From positions 5,143-69,142 of the forward strand of contig NZ_JBDFMI010000002.1 of assembly GCF_047238185.1 (NCBI RefSeq): a stretch of 64,000 nucleotides of DNA, given 5' to 3'. Below the pieces are notes generated by a model. That model worked only from the letters and a program-made list of their open reading frames with translations, did not search any database and was not told the origin of the DNA. The stretch is from Bacillus_AD sp047238185. GTDB lineage: Bacteria > Bacillota > Bacilli > Bacillales > DSM-1321. How positions within the stretch are numbered: position 1 is the first letter of the stretch; the number at the start of each line of letters is the position of its first letter. This document shows positions 1 through 7,990 of the stretch, one piece after another. The translations under genes and the position numbers were made by a program.

Positions 1-851
1 ACCCTCGGCAAAAAAAGGAACATCCCTCTGCAGATAAGCCAGGAAGCCACCGGGCGCATCCGGATTTCTCCCTGACGGTCGAGGATCCGGCCACCCCGGC
101 AAAAGAAAAGAACATTCCTCTTCAAATAAGCCAGGAAGCCACCGGGCGCATCCGGATTTCTCCCTATCGGTCGAGGATCCGGCCACCCCGGCAAAAGAAA
201 AGAACATTCCTCTTCAAATAAGCCAGGAAGCCACCGGGCGCATCCGGATTTCTCCCTATCGGTCGAGGATCCGGCCACCCTCGGCAAAAAAAAGGAACAT
301 CCCTCTGCAGATAAGCCAGGAAGCCACCGGGCGCATCCGGATTTCTCCCTATCGGTCGAGGATCCGGCCACCCCGGCAAAAGAAAAGAACATTCCTCTTC
401 AAATAAGCCAGGAAGCCACCGGGCGCATCCGGATTTCTCCCTATCGGTCGAGGATCCGGCCACCCCGGCAGAAGAAAAGAACATTCCTCTTCAAATAAGC
501 CAGGAAGCCACCGGGCGCATCCGGATTTCTCCCTATCGGTCGAGGATCCGGCCACCCCAGCAGAAGAAAAGAACATTCCTCTGCAAATAAGCCAGGAAGC
601 CACCGGGCGCATCCGGATTTCTCCCTATCGGTCGAGGATCCGGCCACCCCAGCAGAAGAAAAGAACATTCCTCTGCAATTAAACCAGGAAGCCACCGGGC
701 GCATCCGGATTTCTCCCTGACGGTCGAGGATCCGGCCACCCCCGGCAAAAGAAAAGAACATTCCTCTTCAAATAAGCCAGGAAGCCACCGGGCGCATCCG
801 GATTTCTCCCTATCGGTCGAGGATCCGGCCACCCCCAAAAAAGAAAACAAC
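1..851. repeat. GC-rich 92/93-bp tandem repeat array
   Basis: Nine copies of one unit are visible. The core GGAAGCCACCGGGCGCATCC recurs at about 42, 134, 226, 319, 411, 503, 595, 687 and 780, a period of 92 bp with two 93-bp steps. Copies differ at few positions (CTATCGG/CTGACGG, CTTCAAAT/CTGCAAAT). The array runs off the left edge and ends abruptly near 851. The unit is much GC-richer than the surrounding plasmid and holds short palindromes (ATCCGGAT, GGATCC). All three minus-strand frames stay open, but 92 is not a multiple of 3 and no start has a ribosome binding site, so it is judged non-coding. Function is unknown; a centromere-like or recombination-prone repeat is possible. Confidence 0.95.
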
Positions 852-906
852 ATCGAATAATTACTACAAATGAGTCTATCAACCTATTAAAAATAATAAT
901 TATTTT

Positions 907-936
907 TTGTATTATACTTACAATTTTAGGTACAAT
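907..936 (+). promoter_or_regulatory. Possible promoter of the SLH protein gene
   Basis: TTGTAT (907-912) and TACAAT (931-936) are separated by 18 bp, about 80 bp upstream of the SLH gene start. The sequence is AT-rich, so chance matches are likely. Confidence 0.35.
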
Positions 937-1014
937 GGATTAGAATGTTGTTATATGATACTAAAATTGGTTTTTTTTAGTAACATCCTACTTTTATAGA
1001 AATGGAGAGAAAAT

Positions 1015-3660
1015 ATGAAACACATGAAAAAAATATGCACTATATTAACCATTTTGCTGTTATTAGGTAGTACATTTTTATCAACCAATACCTTTGCAAA
1101 AAACACAAGTCCTCCCCCGGATTCCTCTCAGGAATCTGCTGGAATAAATTCTGAACGAATTGATAATGAACTTGTTAATAATGAAGGAAATGCTAATAGC
1201 AAAGAAAAGAATCAACCTCAAAAAAATAACCAAAACGAACAAGAAACAATTAATAATGCAGCGAATGTAAATGTAAATGAAAATGCTACTATGCCTATCG
1301 CAGTCGATCAGGAAGAAGGGCCGCGTGTATCTGTAGAATCAAAAGGCTCACAATTGCATGCAGGTGATGAAATTGTGTTTACGTATCCCAATGGAGACAC
1401 TCAGGACCGCCCAGATATTTTATCTTTCCCAGATACCAAAAATGACACAGCCTTTAAAGATAACGTCCTATTGTATGTGGATGGCGTGTATCAAAAATGG
1501 AACGACTTGGATAACTCACAAGCCAGAGAAATTTCTGCTGTGGGGTATTTCAAAAACAAAGAAGTACGAATTTTATTTTTGCAGCCTTACCATTTTAAAG
1601 GAATGACAATTGATTATGATGATTTTAATGATTTTACAGTCAAACGTGGTAATACCCAAATACATGTTACGGAAGGAAAAACAGCTTATTTTTCTGTAAA
1701 AACAGATTCCGAAGTAAATTATCAATGGCAAAAATCAGTTGATGGTAATAATTGGACGGACTTAGAGCAACCAAGCTCCAATTCTGATACTTTATCACTT
1801 GATTCAGTAAAACTATCTGATAACGGGAGCAAATATCGAGCTGTGGTAACAGATAAAACAACTAATAAAAGCTCAATATCCCCTGAATATGCCTTGACGG
1901 TTGCTAGTCCGGCAGATGCTGTAAATGTCAACTTAAATCATGGCATTGGCGAAGAAACAGACTATTTCACGGCTGTAGATACTATACCTTATCAACTATC
2001 GGTTGATGCGGAACAACCCAATGACGGTGGAAAATTAACTTATTTTTGGGAATACTCCTATAAAGAGTTAAGTGGGAAAAAAGTTTGGACTAGCTTATAT
2101 CGTCAGGATGATGGCAGACAAGCCATATACAACATAAATGGCAGTGATATATTCGATGGCTATGTTTACAGATGTACGGTTACGAATGATCTCGGAGATG
2201 GTAATGTTACGTCTACTGTATCCGAAATATCAAAGCCAGCGATTGTAGAATATTTAGCAGTCACTCCATCTTTCACAACCCCGGTGAAAGCCGGACAAGA
2301 AATAAGCTTTACAGCGCCTTATCGGTCCGATAATAATGAAGGAGCCGTTTTGCTTAATATTTCGGTTAATAAGTATCGTAATTTAATCTCTAAGACAGCA
2401 GAAGAAATGGGATTAGATAAAGATAATTATGAGGACGTTTCAAAAATCTTAAAATCATTTATGACTGTAACGATGGATGGGTTAGAATCAGAGTTAAATG
2501 ATAGTTGGAATACCATAAGCGCAGAGTATCAAGGCGATGAAGATCCCTTCGTTAGTGGGAAAAAAGTGGTCATCACTTTCAAAAAAGCTATGAACATAGA
2601 TGCGATACAAATAGATTACGATAAAAAAATACCACTTGCTGATTCACTTTCTGTAGAAGGAAACAAAGGTGAAGCGATAACCATAGATCCTTCGGTCAAT
2701 TATTCAGGTGGAGAGGATGATTACGGCCAGCTCCTTTACCAATGGCAGACATCTACAGATGGAGTAAACTGGACGGATATTGAGGGAGCTACATCGGCAA
2801 CATACGCAATTTCTTCATTGGCCAATACAGACAATAATAAAAAATTTCGGGCGCATGTTACAAATCTATATAGCAAAACAAATAAAGCGAGTGCTTATAG
2901 CAATCCTGTCACTTTAAAGGTAATTGGCGGATCGCAAGAGGCTGAACCAGAACCGACACCAACACCAAAGCCGGAACCGACACCAACACCAACACCAGAA
3001 CCGACGCCAACACCAACACCAGAACCGACACCAACACCGAAGCCGGAACCGACACCAACACCAAAGCCGGAACCGACACCAACACCAACACCAGAACCGA
3101 CACCAGGACCGAAACCTGTTTTACCCGAAATTCCGGATTTAGAGAATAATTGGGCTAAAGATGAAATTGAAAAATTGATAGACGGAGGAATGTTGGACAA
3201 TATTGATATAAAAATTGACTTGAAATTCGGTATGCAAAGAGGACTTTTCGTAGAATTATTGAGTCGATTAAGTAAAGATAATAAACAAAACTACACCAAT
3301 CCGTTTACGGATATTTCAAAAAAAGATTATTACTATGATGCAATATCGTGGGCGTACTCCAAAAAATTACTACAAGGAACATCGGCCACAACCTTTACGG
3401 CAAATCGGGTTATACAACGTCAAGAAATGGCTTATATTTTGGAAAAATTCATGAAATACGAACATAAAGCGTTTCCACAAGTATCTTATACTCCATTTAC
3501 AGATATGAGTGGTATTGCAAAATGGTCCCAACCATCCATTGTACAATTAGCAAAATGGGGCGTTTTAAAAGGAGATAACGGTAATAAGTTTAATCCATAT
3601 AGAGCAGCCACAAACGCAGAAGGATTGGCCATTTTTGCAAGATTATTTAGCCTTCAATAG
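1015..3660 (+). CDS. S-layer-homology (SLH) domain surface protein with Ig-like modules
   Basis: An 881-aa secreted protein predicted to sit on the cell wall by binding pyruvylated secondary polymer through SLH domains. Seen: a signal peptide (residues 1-29, ending near NTFAK), an Asn/Gln-rich low-complexity stretch (about 35-95), and Ig-like modules with YQWQKSVDGNNWTDL (about 240) and YQWQTSTDGVNWTDI (about 578). A repetitive Pro/Thr/Glu/Lys linker (about 644-700) leads to three SLH motifs at the C-terminus (about 705-881; PFTDISKKDYYYDAISWA, PFTDMSGIAKWS). The ATG at 1015 follows GGAGAG; a second Met lies three codons later. A 9+9 bp hairpin terminator follows, so the gene is probably monocistronic. 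Adhesion or a mating-surface role is inferred from the other SLH protein in the Tad operon. Confidence 0.9.
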   Translation: MKHMKKICTILTILLLLGSTFLSTNTFAKNTSPPPDSSQESAGINSERIDNELVNNEGNANSKEKNQPQKNNQNEQETINNAANVNVNENATMPIAVDQEEGPRVSVESKGSQLHAGDEIVFTYPNGDTQDRPDILSFPDTKNDTAFKDNVLLYVDGVYQKWNDLDNSQAREISAVGYFKNKEVRILFLQPYHFKGMTIDYDDFNDFTVKRGNTQIHVTEGKTAYFSVKTDSEVNYQWQKSVDGNNWTDLEQPSSNSDTLSLDSVKLSDNGSKYRAVVTDKTTNKSSISPEYALTVASPADAVNVNLNHGIGEETDYFTAVDTIPYQLSVDAEQPNDGGKLTYFWEYSYKELSGKKVWTSLYRQDDGRQAIYNINGSDIFDGYVYRCTVTNDLGDGNVTSTVSEISKPAIVEYLAVTPSFTTPVKAGQEISFTAPYRSDNNEGAVLLNISVNKYRNLISKTAEEMGLDKDNYEDVSKILKSFMTVTMDGLESELNDSWNTISAEYQGDEDPFVSGKKVVITFKKAMNIDAIQIDYDKKIPLADSLSVEGNKGEAITIDPSVNYSGGEDDYGQLLYQWQTSTDGVNWTDIEGATSATYAISSLANTDNNKKFRAHVTNLYSKTNKASAYSNPVTLKVIGGSQEAEPEPTPTPKPEPTPTPTPEPTPTPTPEPTPTPKPEPTPTPKPEPTPTPTPEPTPGPKPVLPEIPDLENNWAKDEIEKLIDGGMLDNIDIKIDLKFGMQRGLFVELLSRLSKDNKQNYTNPFTDISKKDYYYDAISWAYSKKLLQGTSATTFTANRVIQRQEMAYILEKFMKYEHKAFPQVSYTPFTDMSGIAKWSQPSIVQLAKWGVLKGDNGNKFNPYRAATNAEGLAIFARLFSLQ

Positions 3661-3671
3661 AAATGATAGTG

Positions 3672-3708
3672 GAAAGAAAGTGAAGTATGCTTTCTTTCTT
3701 CTTATTTT
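3672..3708 (+). terminator. Terminator of the SLH protein gene
   Basis: GAAAGAAAG (3672-3680) pairs perfectly with CTTTCTTTC (3690-3698) and a T-rich tract follows. Confidence 0.7.
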
Positions 3709-3790
3709 TATCAGAAAATTGTATAATTTATAATTAGATACAAAATATTTCCTGTTTTTATACTAATTATTCTTAAATGGAGAAGATTCT

Positions 3791-4174
3791 ATGAAAAAAA
3801 TCCCTCGAACTGTCAGGGTAAGATCTTGTATTTTAAAAACGTACTATTATCTACGGGCCTTACATAAAATTCATTCAAATGAAGAAGAAGCTGCCGTATT
3901 TGAACGAATTACAAGAGAAGGAATTGAACAAGTACAGCAACTAAGTAAGGATAAAAAACGGATTTTACTAGGGAATTATCGTGGTGAACGATTTGCGATT
4001 GGAGGAACGGTCCACTCAGATACAATGGCTACTTTTAAACAATTAGGATATGATCATAATTGGAGTATGCAAGAGACAATAGAAGTTTTAATATATTTCT
4101 CTGCCTTGTCTAAATTAGATCAACAAGAGCAAGCTTTTTTTTCATTGCAATCCATGAATATTGAAATTCTTTAA
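3791..4174 (+). CDS. Hypothetical protein, 127 aa
   Basis: Not recognised. ATG at 3791 preceded by AATGGAGAAG. The protein has a basic N-terminus (MKKIPRTVRVRSC), predicted helices (HSNEEEAAVFERITREGIEQ) and no signal peptide or membrane segment. It stands alone between two terminators, just before the first copy of the long structured repeat. A small DNA-binding or regulatory role would be compatible with the basic N-terminus, but nothing specific supports it. Confidence 0.6.
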   Translation: MKKIPRTVRVRSCILKTYYYLRALHKIHSNEEEAAVFERITREGIEQVQQLSKDKKRILLGNYRGERFAIGGTVHSDTMATFKQLGYDHNWSMQETIEVLIYFSALSKLDQQEQAFFSLQSMNIEIL

Positions 4175-4182
4175 TTCTTTTC

Positions 4183-4210
4183 AAAATCGTCTATTAAGGC
4201 GATTTTTTTC
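4183..4210 (+). terminator. Rho-independent terminator
   Basis: AAAATCG (4183-4189) pairs with CGATTTT (4200-4206) followed by a T-run, 9 bp after the preceding stop codon. Confidence 0.75.
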
Positions 4211-4231
4211 TTTCTAAAACCTTTTCTTTTT

Positions 4232-4828
4232 GGTTGCCTTACAGGTCTGCTTGCAAGCACATAAAGGATGCCAAGAGCGCATCCTTTTGTCATTGCAGCA
4301 TCTCACTGCCCTCTAAAAAGCAAGCGATCAAGAATCTTTAACCAGGGCCACCGGAAGCCCACCGGAGATCCCTGGAAAGCTTCTATGTTCCATTGCCTTT
4401 CTTAACGAGTGCCTGACTACAAAACCCTTTAAAACCCTCCACACCAAGAGCATTTTCCCATTCGATACCGAACTGTACCACTGCGCAACATCCCTAACCT
4501 TTAAAGCCGGACAGATTCCTAGCCTACGGCCTATCCGTCTTTAAAGCTAAGGGCTGGAAGAACCTTGCAAGTGCCTATTTTTTATTCGTGTGCTGCTAGT
4601 CCGTCCTTTAAAGGATGCCAAGAAGAATCGGCATCCTTTGGCCAGACAGCATCACTACACCCTAAAGGGCCATAAAAAAGGTACTCCGTATTCCTCCACT
4701 AACGTTCCGTCACACTTGCAAGAACCTTCATGCTTATGGTCCTGTCGGTTTATCGAAAGGGAAAAATTCAGCCTTTCAGTCTTTCTCTTATTCGGTATCG
4801 AATAGGAAACAAAAATCAAAACATAAAG
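4232..4828 (+). ncRNA. Long structured non-coding element, copy 1
   Basis: About 597 bp without a convincing gene, repeated almost identically at 14395-14990 (offset 10163; four substitutions seen by eye). GC-richer than its flanks. Stems visible: AAAGGATGC (4263-4271)/GCATCCTTT (4279-4287); CCAGGG (4342-4347)/CCCTGG (4370-4375); a long-range 12-bp stem TTCGATACCGAA (4461-4472)/TTCGGTATCGAA (4791-4802); CTTTAAAGCCGGA (4499-4511)/TCCGTCTTTAAAG (4534-4546) around a 22-nt loop; CTTGCAAGTG (4564-4573)/CACTTGCAAG (4713-4722); AAAGGATGCC (4610-4619)/GGCATCCTTT (4630-4639). The same loop occurs in a different stem at 60237-60258. It could be a large RNA, a single-stranded-DNA promoter/origin, or a long leader. 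A 71-codon frame at 4590-4805 lacks a ribosome binding site and is rejected. Confidence 0.6.
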
Positions 4829-4867
4829 AACAAAAAAACCAAATTCAAAAAATAGGGAGCGATTTAT

Positions 4868-5110
4868 ATGAATAAGATTTTGATTTATAACTTGGAATCT
4901 ACAGTGTTTGTATTAGTTGAAACACCTTTATCAAAAGCATTAATTTTAAAAAAAACCATTGAATTTAAAGAAAATGGAGGTGGAGAAGAATACGAATTAA
5001 TCGAATTCATTAGAAAAGAAACAGGCGCATATATAAAGCAGATTCCTTTTGAATGTGTAGATTATGAATTGCCTGATGATGATATAGACTATGAAGCAGA
5101 TAGCCAATGA
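4868..5110 (+). CDS. Hypothetical protein, 80 aa, acidic C-terminus
   Basis: Not recognised. ATG at 4868 has ATAGGGAGCGATTTAT just upstream. The protein starts with a beta-rich segment (MNKILIYNLESTVFVLVETP) and ends in an acidic tail (ELPDDDIDYEADSQ). First gene after structured element copy 1, so probably in the transcription unit that element leads. Confidence 0.6.
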   Translation: MNKILIYNLESTVFVLVETPLSKALILKKTIEFKENGGGEEYELIEFIRKETGAYIKQIPFECVDYELPDDDIDYEADSQ

Positions 5111-5200
5111 AAGATGAAGTACCCAAAGAATATGTACTTTAATTATAACTACAGCCGGGAAAATATCCCTGGCTTCGCTAAAAATTAAGGAGGAAATATC

Positions 5201-5449
5201 TTGTATTCATATCAAAGAGTAAATTTAGATTGGTCCAGACGTATAAAAAAGAAAGAGCCTATAGAAACGATGACTCAAATAGATGCAACCTATGAAATTC
5301 ACACTGATGAAAATGAGGTTTTTACAGGCGTATTTAAAGGGAAGCATTTTGATGATCCCCATGAAGTATATTTTGTTTGGATAGATAATTCTTTTAAAAA
5401 GCTTAGACGTTTAACGAAAGACGATGTAATAATGTGCAAAAAAATATAG
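5201..5449 (+). CDS. Hypothetical protein, 82 aa
   Basis: Not recognised. TTG start at 5201, placed by AAGGAGG eight bases upstream. The middle (VFTGVFKGKHFDDPHEVYFV) looks like a small beta-barrel, but no family could be named. A short hairpin (GCCGGGAAAATATCCCTGGC, about 5153-5173) lies between it and the preceding gene. Confidence 0.6.
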   Translation: MYSYQRVNLDWSRRIKKKEPIETMTQIDATYEIHTDENEVFTGVFKGKHFDDPHEVYFVWIDNSFKKLRRLTKDDVIMCKKI

Positions 5450-5490
5450 TGAATGGATTAGAAAATATCATAAATAAAGGAGAAATAAAA

Positions 5491-5724
5491 ATGGCATATA
5501 AATGGGAGAAAGAAAGTTTGGAAAAATACGGTGAAAAAGAAACTGCTCGATTAATCCAAGACCAAAAAAAGTATGAAAGCATAAAGGCAGACAATTCATG
5601 CGAACATTGTGGAAAAGGGAATCAAGGAGCAATAATAGAAACAAAAGAGGGTAAACCATTTTTAATGCGCTATGGTATGTGGTCAAATAAACGCTGTAAT
5701 TATTGCCATAAAATCACAAACTAA
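5491..5724 (+). CDS. Small zinc-ribbon protein, 77 aa
   Basis: ATG at 5491 chosen because AAAGGAG precedes it; an upstream in-frame ATG (5434) overlaps the previous gene and lacks a site. Two CxxC pairs (CEHCGKG near residue 36 and CNYCHK near the end) form a likely Zn-binding ribbon after a charged helical N-terminus (WEKESLEKYGEKETARLIQD). One of several small CxxC proteins in this cargo region. Partner and function unknown. Confidence 0.65.
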   Translation: MAYKWEKESLEKYGEKETARLIQDQKKYESIKADNSCEHCGKGNQGAIIETKEGKPFLMRYGMWSNKRCNYCHKITN

Positions 5725-5737
5725 TAAATGATTACGA

Positions 5738-5764
5738 GAGGAAAGGAACAATTCTTTTCCTCTT
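5738..5764 (+). terminator. Terminator
   Basis: GAGGAAA pairs with TTTCCTC (5738-5762), followed by TTATTGTTTT. It closes the 4868-5724 gene group. Confidence 0.6.
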
Positions 5765-5791
5765 ATTGTTTTAATTTAAAACTACTATTTG

Positions 5792-5820
5792 TTGTTTTAT
5801 AACACAATATTTGGTATAAT
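5792..5820 (+). promoter_or_regulatory. Promoter of the shared TTTGTTGTTTT-N17-TATAAT type
   Basis: -35 TTGTTT (5792-5797), 17-bp spacer, -10 TATAAT (5815-5820), within ATTTGTTGTTTTATAACACA. The same arrangement precedes the units starting at 6455, 9893, 13869 and, on the minus strand, the parM-like gene. Confidence 0.8.
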
Positions 5821-5853
5821 AAGGATATATCTTAATTATGGAAGGTGTTCAAT

Positions 5854-6120
5854 ATGCTAAAATTAACATTGCAAAAAGTTGTTACATGTTTAGAAGAAAT
5901 GCCTAACAATATGATGGCTGTCTCCACTCATAAGTATAAAGAACTTCCTAAAATACTTGAAAAAAGAACTGAGATATTAGTCGATTATCCATATGGAATG
6001 ATGAAATATCGAATTCAGGTTTTATCAAAATTAGGATTCACTCTACAAGAAACTATCTGGCTAAATACACATGCTCCTTATGGTTTAGTAAGACAAATTT
6101 GGGAAAGGAAAAGCGCATAA
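5854..6120 (+). CDS. Hypothetical protein, 88 aa
   Basis: Not recognised. ATG at 5854 follows GGAAGGTG. All-helical character (KVVTCLEEMPNNMMAVSTHK, YRIQVLSKLGFTLQETIW), soluble, no cysteine motif. First gene of the two-gene unit driven by the promoter at 5792-5820. Confidence 0.65.
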   Translation: MLKLTLQKVVTCLEEMPNNMMAVSTHKYKELPKILEKRTEILVDYPYGMMKYRIQVLSKLGFTLQETIWLNTHAPYGLVRQIWERKSA

Positions 6121-6320
6121 TGGACATAACTATTAGTGACTATACAAAAGATCATACAATAGTTTCTGTGATTCATCGAGGGAGACAATATGGTACAACT
6201 TGGGCGAAGGAATATAATGATACTGGCAGCCTTATAAGCCCGACTATTGAACAGGTTAAAGAAGCATTCGAAGAAGATCGGTCCAATTTTGAGCTTTATA
6301 GTATTAAAAGGGGATACTAG
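6120..6320 (+). CDS. Hypothetical protein, 66 aa
   Basis: Not recognised. ATG at 6120 overlaps the TAA of the preceding gene (TAATG), a translational-coupling arrangement, with AAAGGAAA upstream. The protein begins with beta strands (MDITISDYTKDHTIVSVIHR) and ends with a helix (EQVKEAFEEDRSNFELY). Confidence 0.65.
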   Translation: MDITISDYTKDHTIVSVIHRGRQYGTTWAKEYNDTGSLISPTIEQVKEAFEEDRSNFELYSIKRGY

Positions 6321-6327
6321 AAAGAGG

Positions 6328-6361
6328 GAGGGAAGAGTCTATTCTTCCCTCTTTTGTTTTT
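6328..6361 (+). terminator. Terminator
   Basis: GAGGGAAGA (6328-6336) pairs with TCTTCCCTC (6343-6351) followed by TTTTGTTTTTTT. Confidence 0.8.
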
Positions 6362-6379
6362 TTATAAAACACATTTTTG

Positions 6380-6408
6380 TTGTTTTTAAAATATAAAAAT
6401 GATATAAT
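6380..6408 (+). promoter_or_regulatory. Promoter of the shared TTTGTTGTTTT-N17-TATAAT type
   Basis: -35 TTGTTT (6380-6385), 17-bp spacer, -10 TATAAT (6403-6408), in the context TTTTTGTTGTTTTTAAAA. Confidence 0.8.
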
Positions 6409-6454
6409 ATTAATAGGAATTAAATATTTAAAAAATAGTTAAAGGGGAAGAGAT

Positions 6455-6820
6455 ATGACCAAATATTCTATTCTTAGTTATTATAGTAGCCTGCTATCAA
6501 ACGTTTTAAAGGATTCTACACTTAGCCTTTCTGAAAAGAATGAATTGGCACAGTCATTTATAGAAAACATCGTTGGTTTTCCTCATTTAGATGAAGAAAT
6601 CACATCTCAGGATGCTAAAAATTTAGTACAAAGTGTCATTGAAGAAACGGGATTTGATTGCAATTTACTTACATTATCTTTTGAGGAAATGGATGAAACA
6701 ATTATCACATGCTCCATGTGTGGCAAGAACTATGAGGAAGAGGATGTAAATATCATTGATTATGATTTAGATCTATGTATCCACTGTGAAAAAGAGCATC
6801 TAAAACAAAATAGTTTATAA
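6455..6820 (+). CDS. Zinc-ribbon protein, 121 aa
   Basis: ATG at 6455 after AGGGGAAGAG. The N-terminal two thirds is helical (SEKNELAQSFIENIVG, DAKNLVQSVIEETGF). The C-terminus has two CxxC pairs (CSMCGKN near residue 86, CIHCEKEH near residue 109), typical of a Zn ribbon. First gene behind its own shared-type promoter. Target unknown. Confidence 0.65.
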   Translation: MTKYSILSYYSSLLSNVLKDSTLSLSEKNELAQSFIENIVGFPHLDEEITSQDAKNLVQSVIEETGFDCNLLTLSFEEMDETIITCSMCGKNYEEEDVNIIDYDLDLCIHCEKEHLKQNSL

Positions 6821-6873
6821 AAAGGTTTCCTAAATGAACAAAATGCAGGAATACAATTAAAGGAGAAAATCAT

Positions 6874-6969
6874 ATGGGAGAAAATAAAAAAAGAACCGTC
6901 CTAAAGAACGATTCTTCTCTTTCATTCGATTCTAAAACGGCAACAATGAACTCCTACATTCATTGTTGA
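6874..6969 (+). CDS. Very small protein, 31 aa
   Basis: ATG at 6874 preceded by AAAGGAG at good spacing. The product begins MGENKKRTVLKND, is polar and ends in a His-Cys. It lies between the zinc-ribbon gene and a small membrane-protein gene, all on the plus strand. The good ribosome binding site is the only support. Confidence 0.4.
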   Translation: MGENKKRTVLKNDSSLSFDSKTATMNSYIHC

Positions 6970-6996
6970 CCACACATACGAAAGGTTGTTAATAAT

Positions 6997-7134
6997 ATGA
7001 TAACAAAAGTAATCGAATCTGTCTATGAGCTAGTTGGTCTTAAAGAAGCTGAACACTTGAATCAATGGTCTATAGGTTTAATGGGCTTTGGCATTTTAGT
7101 TATAATGGGAGTAGCAGTAATTTTGTCGCTTTGA
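6997..7134 (+). CDS. Small single-span membrane protein, 45 aa
   Basis: ATG at 6997 with GAAAGGTTG upstream. Residues 1-24 are amphipathic (MITKVIESVYELVGLKEAEH) and residues 26-45 form one hydrophobic span. Small membrane-active peptide, accessory subunit or holin-like protein are all possible. A very strong hairpin follows six bases after its stop. Confidence 0.5.
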   Translation: MITKVIESVYELVGLKEAEHLNQWSIGLMGFGILVIMGVAVILSL

Positions 7135-7139
7135 TAAAA

Positions 7140-7173
7140 AAGATCAACCGGAATAAAAATTCCGGTTGATCTT
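7140..7173. terminator. Perfect 14-bp hairpin
   Basis: AAGATCAACCGGAA (7140-7153) pairs perfectly with TTCCGGTTGATCTT (7160-7173). The plus strand lacks a T-run after the stem, whereas the minus strand reads into a T-run, so as an intrinsic terminator it would work better in the minus direction. Confidence 0.6.
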
Positions 7174-7182
7174 GATAAAGGA

Positions 7183-7359
7183 ATGAAAAAATTGATAGAT
7201 TTACATTTTTGGATTCTCTATTTTTGGTGGAGTATTGAACTGCAGCCCCAAACTAATGTTTTTGCTGGCATTATCATTACAATTATATTAGTAAGTATTG
7301 CTAGTTTTGTAGTATGTCGATATACAATAAATTTACTTTTTATTTTAAATAAAAAGTAA
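7183..7359 (+). CDS. Possible small membrane protein, 58 aa
   Basis: ATG at 7183 directly after AAAGGA, which is too close for an ideal ribosome binding site. Two hydrophobic segments: residues 7-18 rich in Trp/Phe, and a clear span about 28-46 (AGIIITIILVSIASFVVC), ending in a Lys pair. Retained because of its membrane profile and position; it may be spurious. Confidence 0.35.
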   Translation: MKKLIDLHFWILYFWWSIELQPQTNVFAGIIITIILVSIASFVVCRYTINLLFILNKK

Positions 7360-7390
7360 ATTAAAAGAGATTTTATAAGGGAGAGATTTT

Positions 7391-7462
7391 TTGAAAAATA
7401 CACATGCTGATAAATTAAAACAATCATTAAAAATCATTCAAAATCAGGGAATCAATCAATAA
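7391..7462 (+). CDS. Possible leader peptide, 23 aa
   Basis: TTG at 7391 preceded by ATAAGGGAGAG. The frame encodes MKNTHADKLKQSLKIIQNQG plus three residues and stops two bases before the ATG of the next gene, which has only a distant site of its own. This fits a translationally coupled upstream peptide. Confidence 0.4.
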   Translation: MKNTHADKLKQSLKIIQNQGINQ

Positions 7463-7464
7463 TT

Positions 7465-7893
7465 ATGAACAGTGCCAAAGTAAAAAGTGCAATCAAAAAA
7501 TTTACAGTTACAGAAAAACATGAAGCTTTCGGAAAATGGTTATTATCTCTTGATGAACAATACTACTATATGGCTAACAATGGGGAAGCTGGTATTTTCT
7601 TATTAAGAAAAGATAAGTCTTTCATGGTAGAGTTAAGATTTTGTATTCCTTCTGAAAATGTTCATAATGTAGTCCAATCACCATTAATAATTGAAGTTAG
7701 TAATATTGTTTCCTGCCAAAAAGGGAGAGCAAAAAATTTCCTTAATAAATTAAAAAATATAAGCAAGGAAATAGAGGTCCCGGTAGTTTTATTTACACAT
7801 ACTCCTACATTGGTTAAATATTTCAAAAAACGTGGATTCAAAAGTCAAGGCCAATTAGGATCAGATGAAGAGTACCTGATGACATTTATATGA
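7465..7893 (+). CDS. GNAT-like acyltransferase fold protein, 142 aa
   Basis: ATG at 7465. The C-terminal half (VPVVLFTHTPTLVKYFKKRG, then FKSQG) has the strand-helix-turn pattern of the last part of a GNAT N-acetyltransferase, and KNFLNKLKNISKE could be the helix near the acetyl-CoA site. A classic Q/RxxGxG/A pyrophosphate loop is not clear. Similar proteins occur in phages and plasmids, so substrate is unknown. Translation is probably coupled to the short upstream frame. Confidence 0.5.
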   Translation: MNSAKVKSAIKKFTVTEKHEAFGKWLLSLDEQYYYMANNGEAGIFLLRKDKSFMVELRFCIPSENVHNVVQSPLIIEVSNIVSCQKGRAKNFLNKLKNISKEIEVPVVLFTHTPTLVKYFKKRGFKSQGQLGSDEEYLMTFI

Positions 7894-7990
7894 TAACAAA
7901 AATTTAACAGGTGGTACTTATAAGTCATTTATGAATTATTTTGTTTTCATAGTAGACAAATTATATTCATTACTAAAAGGAGGAATTATA

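Noticed and set aside
164..882. Overlapping minus-strand reading frames in the 92-bp repeat array
   Set aside because: They exist because the repeat lacks stops in three frames; no ribosome binding sites and the period is not a multiple of three.
2895..3200. Gly/Val-repeat frame antisense to the SLH gene
   Set aside because: Shadow of the Pro-Thr-Glu linker codons; no start signal.
4590..4805. 71-codon frame in the long structured element (also at 14753-14968)
   Set aside because: No ribosome binding site, contains the structured arms, and no protein-like composition. Identity between copies follows from the DNA duplication.
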